Source: Candidatus Babeliales bacterium (lineage in GTDB: Bacteria > Babelota > Babeliae > Babelales > JANWKD01). From it: DNA of 8,255 nt. Each line of letters opens with the position of its first letter. Position 1 is the first letter of the stretch. The stretch spans positions 1-8,255 of the forward strand of contig JANWKD010000016.1 of assembly GCA_025451595.1 (NCBI GenBank), in the 5' to 3' direction. Positions 1 to 5,515 of this stretch are shown here, in pieces. The notes under the pieces were generated by a model. The model saw only the letters and a program-made list of their open reading frames with translations. It did no database searches and was not told the origin of the DNA. The translations under genes and the position numbers were made by a program.

Positions 1-162
1 GATGCTTCTATGACAAATATTGAAAATGATACCGCTTTATCACTAGTTACTAAAGAGTTAAAACAGAACGCTAAAAGCGAAAATGAGAAAGAAGAAAAAC
101 GCCAAATTATTAAGATGTTGCAAAATACTCATTTATATAAAAAAGTCGATACCGCTCAGTAA
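1..162 (+). CDS. C-terminal end of an ankyrin-repeat protein (partial)
   Basis: This open frame enters from the left edge and stops with TAA at 160-162, giving 53 residues. It begins with Asp-Ala-Ser-Met and then Asn-Asp-Thr-Ala-Leu, which fits the end of one ankyrin repeat and the start of the next (the family consensus has a GAD-like turn, then TxLH or TAL). A Lys/Glu-rich helix follows. The same layout (GAD-like turn, G/N-x-T-A, then an Asn-Glu-Lys-rich helix with a Lys-Met/Ile-Met-Leu-type end) closes the next gene, so the two are probably tandem paralogues. The gap to the next start is only 23 bp with no terminator, so they are likely co-transcribed. The N-terminus lies outside the window, so a signal peptide and total repeat number cannot be judged. 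Confidence 0.7.
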   Translation, partial: DASMTNIENDTALSLVTKELKQNAKSENEKEEKRQIIKMLQNTHLYKKVDTAQ

Positions 163-185
163 CCCCTCAAAAAAGGAACTTAAAT

Positions 186-1145
186 ATGAAAAATAATGTT
201 TGCATGATCATAAGCATACTGTTCATTCATTCAGTAAATTACGGCATGGACTCAGCGCAACCAGTCCCTTCTTGCTCGCAAACAGTTGTTTTTAATGAAA
301 CACACAGAAAGCAACTACAAGAAATAATGAAAACCCCTAATAGTGATATGCTATTCAGAGAAATGAGAAAACTTGCCACCGCCAGCACTGAATGGCATTT
401 TTTGCTCAATAACAAGCAAGGGCTTGATCCAGTCTGCAACATATTAAGTGATATGTTTATTGAAGGAAGTAAAATAGGACGTTGTCATGAATGGCTTCTT
501 GCAGCCTATATCGGAACTCAAGGAGCCATAGAATATGGCGCAGGCTTACTATCTTATAAACCAAAAACAAGAGACATGCTCGCACGCAAGTTTGGAAAAT
601 ATGCGAAATCAAAAGAATGCAATATTGTAGCAATACCATTATTGTCTATGCTTACCTATAGATATAAAGATAACCCAGATAAAAAAGAGATATTGGAAAT
701 CAATGATTGGTTTCCAAAAAGCAGTTTGCTCAGGGCAGCAGAAACAGGCAACAATGAACTCTTATCGGCATTGCTTGATTATATACCAGTTGATTATAAG
801 GATGATAGCAACAGAACTGCTCTTATGTGGGCGCTCAATGCCGACGACCGTAAAACATTAGAAATAGTACTTGCTCAAAAGCCAGAGGTCAATGCAGTAG
901 ACAATTTCGGTTATACCGCTCTTATGTATGCGGCAGAAGAATCGTTGAAACCAAGCGAGGTGGAACTGCTTATTGCGCATGGCGCTGATGTGACTCTTAA
1001 AAAGAGTAACGGTGAAACGGCAATGAATTGTGCGGCAAATCGACTTGCCAAGACGGATAATGAAAAAATAAAGAAAAGAGTTCAAAAGATGATGGATATC
1101 TTAGCTTTACAGTCGACACAACAATTAAAACAACCGAAAGCATAA
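186..1145 (+). CDS. Secreted ankyrin-repeat protein
   Basis: The product has 319 residues. Residues 1-20 form a signal peptide (basic start, hydrophobic core 7-17, likely cut after Gly20, before Met21-Asp22). Residues 21-175 are a mostly helical region I do not recognise. Residues 179-306 hold about four ankyrin repeats: Leu-Leu-Arg-Ala-Ala at 181-185, Thr-Ala-Leu-Met-Trp-Ala at 211-216, Gly-Tyr-Thr-Ala-Leu-Met-Tyr-Ala-Ala at 242-250 with the Gly-Ala-Asp turn at 266-268, and a weaker last repeat from 274. Ankyrin repeats bind other proteins. On an exported protein of an intracellular-type bacterium they suggest a host target, but this is inference. The start is supported by AAGGAA at 173-178, seven bases upstream. 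It follows a partial ankyrin gene by 23 bp and shares its C-terminal layout. A terminator lies 34 bp after the stop. Confidence 0.88.
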   Translation: MKNNVCMIISILFIHSVNYGMDSAQPVPSCSQTVVFNETHRKQLQEIMKTPNSDMLFREMRKLATASTEWHFLLNNKQGLDPVCNILSDMFIEGSKIGRCHEWLLAAYIGTQGAIEYGAGLLSYKPKTRDMLARKFGKYAKSKECNIVAIPLLSMLTYRYKDNPDKKEILEINDWFPKSSLLRAAETGNNELLSALLDYIPVDYKDDSNRTALMWALNADDRKTLEIVLAQKPEVNAVDNFGYTALMYAAEESLKPSEVELLIAHGADVTLKKSNGETAMNCAANRLAKTDNEKIKKRVQKMMDILALQSTQQLKQPKA

Positions 1146-1178
1146 ACATTCATTTCAGATGAAACATTCAATACGTAT

Positions 1179-1217
1179 GGCCCGCCCAAGCATCTAACCT
1201 TGAGCGGGCTATTTTAT
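1179..1217 (+). terminator. Intrinsic terminator after the ankyrin genes
   Basis: Bases 1180-1190 pair with 1199-1209 (GCCCGC with GCGGGC, then a C-A mismatch at 1186/1203, then CAAG with CTTG). The loop is eight bases and the AT-rich tail is TATTTTAT. GC-rich stems are rare in this window, which makes this a good rho-independent terminator. Confidence 0.8.
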
Positions 1218-1241
1218 AGCAAATCGTGCAAAAAATACAAT

Positions 1242-1283
1242 TTGACAATTTTATAAAAAAATATATTCTGTTACCTATATAAT
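1242..1283 (+). promoter_or_regulatory. Candidate promoter of the HAD-GH1 unit
   Basis: A perfect -35 hexamer TTGACA lies at 1242-1247, just after the terminator. The best-spaced -10 is TATTCT at 1264-1269 (16-base spacer). A perfect TATAAT stands at 1278-1283, but 30 bases from that -35, so it would need another -35 or be a separate start. Which -10 is used cannot be told from sequence. Confidence 0.45.
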
Positions 1284-1315
1284 TAAAATGATACAAATCT
1301 TTTCCAAAGGATATT

Positions 1316-2104
1316 ATGAAGATAGTTTACAACCTATTGCTCATCTCTCTTACACTCCCGACATTTTCATGGACGATGCAAGAAGTAGCCGCACGTTCGA
1401 TTATAGAAAAAGCTAATAAAGATTTACAATCAATCAGTTTTGATGTCAATGGCGTTTTGGTCGAAAAAGCTGACACAATCAGAGTAATGGCAACAGCTCT
1501 GAAAGAAAACCCTTATTTAATCAAAACGCTTCCTTGGGCTCTATTCCATTGTCTAGAAATAAAGAATCAAGTGATCAGAACAGATATTCATGGCGTCATG
1601 GATTGGCTTGCTGAACGCAGACCCGAGTTTAACCGAGTTACCAAAACAGGACAAACGGTCAAAGAACGTATTATTCAACTTGCTTGTGCCAGAAAGCGCA
1701 TCGAAGGCACGATCGATTTAATGAAAGACTATCATAACAAGGGATATGATATTGTGATTGCCACGAATCAGGACCACAGAACCGTCGATTATTTGATAAA
1801 AAATGGTACGTTGCCAAACATTCCTTACAAGCTTATTTTTACGTATGATTCTGTAGAAGGCAAACATCTGAAAAAACCAGACCCAGAATATTTTACAGAA
1901 TTTAAAAAAGCTCTTGAAGCAAATAACCTTTCATGTAAGCGCACGCTTTATATTGATGATAAATTAGAAAATATTCAAGCTGCAGAAAAATCGGAACTTA
2001 AAGCTATGGAATTTATTTCCCCAGAGTTCCTACACCTCGATTTGGCTCAAAAAGGATTACATTTTGATCAAGAAATGAATAAAATATTTGCTATAAAAAA
2101 TTGA
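1316..2104 (+). CDS. Secreted HAD-like hydrolase with altered DxD motif
   Basis: The 262-residue product starts with a signal peptide (hydrophobic core about 4-16, likely cut near Thr20/Met21). The rest is a haloacid-dehalogenase (HAD) fold of the type with a cap between motifs I and II. Motif I is Ser-Phe-Asp43-Val-Asn45-Gly46, motif II is Ile-Val-Ile-Ala-Thr150-Asn, motif III is Leu-Lys-Lys-Pro-Asp at 185-189, and motif IV is Ile-Asp214-Asp215 followed by Asn219. Known HAD phosphatases use the first Asp as nucleophile and the second as general acid/base. Here the second is Asn, so phosphatase activity may be weak or lost. It is a paralogue of the gene at 5516-6292. The start has AAAGGA at 1306-1311, four bases upstream. 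The GH1 gene follows after 16 bp, so the two probably share a transcript. Substrate unknown. Confidence 0.87.
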   Translation: MKIVYNLLLISLTLPTFSWTMQEVAARSIIEKANKDLQSISFDVNGVLVEKADTIRVMATALKENPYLIKTLPWALFHCLEIKNQVIRTDIHGVMDWLAERRPEFNRVTKTGQTVKERIIQLACARKRIEGTIDLMKDYHNKGYDIVIATNQDHRTVDYLIKNGTLPNIPYKLIFTYDSVEGKHLKKPDPEYFTEFKKALEANNLSCKRTLYIDDKLENIQAAEKSELKAMEFISPEFLHLDLAQKGLHFDQEMNKIFAIKN

Positions 2105-2120
2105 GTAAACCTACAGCTAT

Positions 2121-3434
2121 ATGAAACATTATTATAGACACTTATTAAAAATCTGTTTTTTTCTTTTTTTTATTATCTGTAACGGCAAAACAATCTATCA
2201 TTTTCCACCATATTTTATGTTTGGTTTTGGCAATGCAGAATTTCAAGTTTCAGGCGCTACTCATTGTCCTGACAGCAACTGGGCAGCTTGGAAATATGGT
2301 AAAAATTCAGGAATTGCCTGCGACTTTTGGAACTTATACGAAAAAGATATTTGGTTGGCAAAAAAAATGGGAGCAAATGCTTTTCGTATATCAATAGAAT
2401 GGAGCACCATTCAACCTACACAAGATAGTTGGAATCAAGATGCAATTAACCATTATCATCAAGTAATCAATTGCATTATCAATCACGATATGGCGCCTGT
2501 TATTACGCTGCACCATTTTACTGATCCCATTTGGTTCAGTAATCTTGAAGGATTTGAAAACGAAGAAAATATTGATTACTTTGTCGATTTTTGTAAAAAA
2601 ATATTTATTGAGTTCAGTCCCAAAGTTACTTTTTGGTGCACCATTAACGAACCAACCATATACGCCTTTATGGGTTATGTTCTTGGCTTATTCCCTCCTG
2701 GGTATCGAGCAAATCTTAATCGTGCGGGAAACGTATTAAAAAATATGCTGAAAGCACACGTCAAGATATATTATGCATTAAAAAAATTGCCCTATGGCAA
2801 ACAAGCACAAATTGGTATTGTTCATCAATTACTGCGTTTTGAAGCGTACCATTCATGGAATAAACTTGATAAAGCTTTAGCTGACTTTTTTACTACCATT
2901 ACCCATACTGCAGCTTTTAATTTTTTAAAAACTGGCAATTTTTCATGGAAATTTGCAAGATCTAAACCGGTGTATTATCAAGATAATAGCGCACCATATT
3001 CGTTCGATTTTATTGGGTTAAATTACTATTCTCGGGTATTGATTAATTTTTTACAACCGAGTCACGCTCCTGGCGAGATTATGACCGATTATCAATATGC
3101 AATGTATCCAATCGGTGTTTATAATGCAATCAAAGAAATTTCGCAACTGGGTGCTCCGATTTATATCACGGAAAATGGTATTGCCGATGCACGAGATGAT
3201 CGCCGTCCCCTTTTAATTCAACAATACTTAGAAAAAGTTGCTCAAGCCATCAATGAAGGGTACGATGTGCGAGGTTATTTCTGGTGGACACTGACAGATA
3301 ATTTTGAATGGCACGAAGGATACTCAAAAAAATTTGGTATTTTTGAAATGAATTATAACACCCAAGCGCGTATATTACGCGATAGTGGAATCCTTTTACG
3401 ATATATTTTCTCGAATAGAGTATTACATTATTGA
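2121..3434 (+). CDS. Exported glycoside hydrolase family 1 (beta-glucosidase type)
   Basis: The 437-residue product spans essentially the whole GH1 barrel (family usually about 440-480). GH1 enzymes hydrolyse beta-linked sugars with retention. The acid/base Glu177 sits in Thr-Ile-Asn-Glu-Pro (174-178) and the nucleophile Glu351 in Ile-Thr-Glu-Asn-Gly (349-353). Sugar-binding positions are also present: Gln42 in the Phe-Gln-Val-Ser-Gly motif, His131, Asn176, Asn301-Tyr-Tyr and Glu396-Trp397 in Asp-Asn-Phe-Glu-Trp. Residues 1-22 are a basic then very Phe-rich hydrophobic export signal. Cys20 lacks a good lipobox, so lipidation is doubtful. No clear Shine-Dalgarno precedes the start, and the HAD stop lies 16 bp upstream, so translation may be coupled. 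The natural substrate (cellobiose-type sugar, glycolipid or phospho-sugar) cannot be set from sequence. It converges with the next gene, 29 bp away. Confidence 0.93.
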   Translation: MKHYYRHLLKICFFLFFIICNGKTIYHFPPYFMFGFGNAEFQVSGATHCPDSNWAAWKYGKNSGIACDFWNLYEKDIWLAKKMGANAFRISIEWSTIQPTQDSWNQDAINHYHQVINCIINHDMAPVITLHHFTDPIWFSNLEGFENEENIDYFVDFCKKIFIEFSPKVTFWCTINEPTIYAFMGYVLGLFPPGYRANLNRAGNVLKNMLKAHVKIYYALKKLPYGKQAQIGIVHQLLRFEAYHSWNKLDKALADFFTTITHTAAFNFLKTGNFSWKFARSKPVYYQDNSAPYSFDFIGLNYYSRVLINFLQPSHAPGEIMTDYQYAMYPIGVYNAIKEISQLGAPIYITENGIADARDDRRPLLIQQYLEKVAQAINEGYDVRGYFWWTLTDNFEWHEGYSKKFGIFEMNYNTQARILRDSGILLRYIFSNRVLHY

Positions 3435-3463
3435 TTTAATATCTTTTTATTTCTTGCACAACA

Positions 3464-4264
3464 TTAAGAAATTCCACACTTTTGTTTATTTTTTGCTTTC
3501 TGAGCTTGCTTAACCGCAATAACAGGAAGTATGGTAGATTGCTTTGGTTCATTCATCTCTATTGGGGCTATCCCATCCGTATTGTTCTCTTCATCATCTT
3601 CATGAATGCCCGTAGCAACTAAATGCGTTGAATAACTATCGCTATTTTTGGCAGAAATATCTTTATACCCGAGCAGTGTTCCTTGCTTGTTAAATTTTAA
3701 CGAAAATAATTTTCGATCATACGACGATGAGAGAAATATCGTAGATATTTTATGTTCAGGAAAACTTTTTTCTGGATCTGCACATTGGTGCAGGTAAATG
3801 ACCTCATTGTTACCAAACGCAATGGTTCTTCTGTTTGATATAGCCAAATGGGTATACGTTAAATTTCCTATAAAGTATTCCCAATTGTTTTTAAACTCAT
3901 CTGATTTTTTTACCAGATCGGAAATCCAGAATCCATTATGATATTTATTATCACCTGGACTTTGCAACGCCACCAGTTTTGTTTGATCGGGAGAAACGGC
4001 AAACAATGAAATCTTATAAGATAAATCTCCAAAAGGTATAATAAATTCTCTTCTTCCACTCGTTTTTTTATAAGAAACCAAATATCCATTTTCAATTTGC
4101 AGCGTATATTTATCGGTTTCTAACGGATTATCAACGGTCCCAACTGTATATGAATCTAATGACAACTGAAACTCTTCTTTTGTTTCACTGTTTGGTTTCG
4201 TGTCTAACATAGAATAGATGTTATTAAAAATGAGTAATAAACTGAGATACAATAGATTAAGCAT
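3464..4264 (-). CDS. Secreted protein with propeller-like repeats and CaaX-like C-terminus
   Basis: The frame is open from 4336, but I place the start at 4264, giving 266 residues. This start has AAAAAGGG six bases upstream and begins a clean signal peptide (core 3-13, likely cut after Ser18, before Met19). Starting at 4336 would bury that signal behind 24 polar residues. Residues about 50-215 are beta-rich, with recurring units such as Phe-Ala-Val-Ser-Pro-Asp (88-93), Leu-Ala-Ile-Ser-Asn (140-144) and Ser-Leu-Lys-Phe-Asn (188-192). They resemble blade starts of WD40-like propellers, though only about three are visible, too few for a full ring. Residues 222-238 are acidic. The last 17 residues contain six Lys and end Cys-Gly-Ile-Ser, like a Lys-rich CaaX prenylation signal. 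The family is not recognised with confidence and the function is unknown. Confidence 0.75.
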   Translation of the reverse strand: MLNLLYLSLLLIFNNIYSMLDTKPNSETKEEFQLSLDSYTVGTVDNPLETDKYTLQIENGYLVSYKKTSGRREFIIPFGDLSYKISLFAVSPDQTKLVALQSPGDNKYHNGFWISDLVKKSDEFKNNWEYFIGNLTYTHLAISNRRTIAFGNNEVIYLHQCADPEKSFPEHKISTIFLSSSYDRKLFSLKFNKQGTLLGYKDISAKNSDSYSTHLVATGIHEDDEENNTDGIAPIEMNEPKQSTILPVIAVKQAQKAKNKQKCGIS

Positions 4265-4270
4265 GTAATA

Positions 4271-4278
4271 CCCTTTTT
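4271..4278 (-). promoter_or_regulatory. Ribosome binding site fixing the start at 4264
   Basis: On the minus strand this reads AAAAAGGG, six bases before the ATG at 4264-4262. It supports the internal start over the upstream in-frame ATG at 4336. Confidence 0.65.
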
Positions 4279-4288
4279 CATCAAATAG

Positions 4289-4315
4289 CTTATATTTGAG
4301 GAAACAATAGCTCAA
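4289..4315 (-). promoter_or_regulatory. Candidate promoter for the 3464-4264 gene
   Basis: On the minus strand, TTGAGC (4315-4310) and TATAAG (4294-4289) are separated by 15 bases. Both match the sigma-70 consensus in part, but the spacer is short. The site lies inside the upstream extension of the reading frame, which further argues that the extension is not coding. Confidence 0.3.
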
Positions 4316-4359
4316 TTTTGTATCATTTGCAAGCAATTAATAATTAGTTTTTTGCCTCG

Positions 4360-4393
4360 TTGATAAATATTAAAATAGTGGTATACATATAAT
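4360..4393 (+). promoter_or_regulatory. Candidate promoter of the 4430 ankyrin gene
   Basis: TTGATA at 4360-4365 is followed after 16 bases by TATACA at 4382-4387, which has TG at 4379-4380 (extended -10). A perfect TATAAT abuts it at 4388-4393 but would be 22 bases from the -35. The start codon is about 40 bases downstream. Confidence 0.5.
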
Positions 4394-4429
4394 GGCTTCT
4401 TAAACATAATTATCATTATAGGAGTATCA

Positions 4430-4903
4430 ATGATAAATAAAATAGCTTCTTTTACGTTTTTATTATTATTTTTTCCAACTATATATTCAATGGATCCGAG
4501 ATCTAAAAATGTATTTGGTCAAACACCACTTCATTTGTGTAGTTTTGTTTTAGATGAATCAAAATTAAATGAAGAACTAGACAAAGCTAAAGCCTCTATG
4601 GCTGCTATTATTATTTTTAATAGTAATGTGAGCGTTTCGGAAAAAGACCAATTTGGAATGAGCGCTTTGGACTACGCAACAAAGATTAAGGATAAGCTTC
4701 CTCACCTACACAAAGTTATGCAAGCCGGTAAAATCAGACAAGATTTTGAAGAAAAATATTGTCCAAAACCGGATGCAAATGGGGCGTTTAAAATTGAGGA
4801 CTTGATGAATCTTAAAAACACTCCTGAAGATGCTTCAGATCAATGGGGAAATGCAATGTCCCTCTTAATAGATTATTTACCAAAATCTAATGACAATAAA
4901 TAA
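4430..4903 (+). CDS. Short secreted ankyrin-repeat protein
   Basis: The 157-residue product has a clear signal peptide (Phe/Leu-rich core 8-15, likely cut after Ser20, before Met21-Asp22). Two ankyrin repeats follow. The first carries Phe-Gly-Gln-Thr-Pro-Leu-His-Leu at 29-36. The second carries Asp-Gln-Phe-Gly-Met-Ser-Ala-Leu-Asp-Tyr-Ala at 73-83. The first has a long insertion (about 40-60) before its turn. A third degenerate unit may start at Asp137-Gln-Trp-Gly. The role is probably protein binding outside the bacterial cytoplasm (inferred). The start is well supported by AGGAG at 4420-4424, five bases upstream. It is transcribed alone, divergent from the 3464-4264 gene, and closed by a hairpin terminator. 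Two to three repeats is few for a stable ankyrin stack, so it may be a shrunken copy of a longer protein. Confidence 0.85.
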   Translation: MINKIASFTFLLLFFPTIYSMDPRSKNVFGQTPLHLCSFVLDESKLNEELDKAKASMAAIIIFNSNVSVSEKDQFGMSALDYATKIKDKLPHLHKVMQAGKIRQDFEEKYCPKPDANGAFKIEDLMNLKNTPEDASDQWGNAMSLLIDYLPKSNDNK

Positions 4904-4923
4904 ATAAACATTGATAACAAAGT

Positions 4924-4974
4924 ATCGCTGCTTGTCAACATCAAACTATTCACAAACAGCGCTATTTTATTTTA
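4924..4974. terminator. Terminator between convergent genes, probably bidirectional
   Basis: Bases 4926-4935 (CGCTGCTTGT) pair with 4952-4961 (ACAAACAGCG). On the plus strand there is one C-A mismatch (4931/4956) and the tail CTATTTTATTTT at 4962-4973 is T-rich. On the minus strand the same position becomes a G-U pair, so the stem is unbroken, with a weaker tail (ATACTTTGTT). It can serve the ankyrin gene on the left and the SNARE-like gene on the right. Confidence 0.7.
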
Positions 4975-4988
4975 CATAAACCGATAAT

Positions 4989-5390
4989 TTACTTCTTCTT
5001 CATGGGAAAGCAGCACGCCAAGCAACCATATTTTTGTTTGTGCTTCAATCTTTTCGATTTTTCACTGGCTTTCATAAATGATACTGCTTGCGCATTTAAT
5101 TCATTTGTTTTATTAACTAACACTTCAACCTGAGTGCCTCGTTCCAGCATCCTTTCAACGTCCTGTACTAAGCTATTCTTTACTTGATCAATGGTTTCTC
5201 TAATTTCCCCTTGTTGAATATTTTTACCAGATCTGAGGGATTGCTGTTGGCCCTTAAGCTTACCAATTAATTGCGTTGTTTCGGTAAGCGGCGGTGTTGC
5301 TTTGGAGCTTTTTTTTCCAGGATTCATACCAACGATTGATTGACTCAAAATAATTGCACTAATAAAAATTGAATTTAAAAAAACATTCAT
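4989..5390 (-). CDS. Secreted R-SNARE-like coiled-coil protein with Cys-rich tail
   Basis: The 133-residue product has a signal peptide (core 4-16, likely cut after Gly21, before Met22), a polar linker (23-58), a long predicted helix (about 60-118) and a tail Gly-Cys123-Leu-Ala-Cys-Cys127-Phe-Pro-Met-Lys3. The helix fits the SNARE heptad register: Ile63, Ile67, Val70, Leu74, Asp77, Met81, then Arg84 as zero layer in Leu-Glu-Arg-Gly, then Val88, Leu91, Thr95, Leu98, Ala102, Phe105. VAMP2 has the same spacing, with Arg56, Leu70, Ala74 and Phe77 at matching layers. VAMP7 and Ykt6 share Arg-Gly after the same helix. There is no longin domain and no transmembrane anchor. The Cys cluster recalls the lipidated end of Ykt6. 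I infer a eukaryote-derived or mimetic R-SNARE that could act on host membrane fusion. How it would leave the cell is not shown. AAAAGG at 5397-5402 supports the start. Confidence 0.8.
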   Translation of the reverse strand: MNVFLNSIFISAIILSQSIVGMNPGKKSSKATPPLTETTQLIGKLKGQQQSLRSGKNIQQGEIRETIDQVKNSLVQDVERMLERGTQVEVLVNKTNELNAQAVSFMKASEKSKRLKHKQKYGCLACCFPMKKK

Positions 5391-5515
5391 AGAAAGCCTT
5401 TTATTAAAAATAATATATTGTTTCCAATAGTATAATATCAGATTACCATATAATTCATAGTGAAATGAGAGTAAAATCTATGAGTGATAAAAAAATATCG
5501 TAAAAGGAGATCATA
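5391..5515. promoter_or_regulatory. Divergent AT-rich promoter region
   Basis: This 125-bp gap separates the divergent SNARE-like and HAD genes and must hold both promoters. On the plus strand there are two perfect TATAAT boxes (5431-5436 and 5449-5454), neither with a convincing -35 at normal distance. On the minus strand TATTAT (5415-5410) is a possible -10. The plus gene has a strong AAGGAGA ribosome binding site at 5504-5510. Individual start sites cannot be fixed from sequence. Confidence 0.4.

Noticed and set aside
2180..2185. Cys20 of the GH1 protein as a lipoprotein attachment site
   Set aside because: The residues before it (Phe-Ile-Ile) do not fit a lipobox, which wants a small residue at -1.
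2545..2739. Small plus-strand frame inside the GH1 gene
   Set aside because: A shadow frame inside a strongly conserved gene, with no ribosome site.
3449..3472. Inverted repeat ATTTCTT/AAGAAAT between the convergent GH1 and 3464 genes, as a terminator
   Set aside because: A seven-base stem with one G-C pair and no T-run after it on either strand. It also overlaps a stop codon.
4265..4336. Upstream in-frame start (4336) for the 3464-4264 gene
   Set aside because: It would put 24 polar residues in front of a signal peptide. The internal ATG has a good ribosome site, and a promoter-like pair lies in the extension.
4992..5000. C-terminal Lys3 of the SNARE-like protein as a dilysine ER-retrieval signal
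   Set aside because: That signal needs Lys at -3 and at -4 or -5. Here -4 is Met and -5 is Pro.
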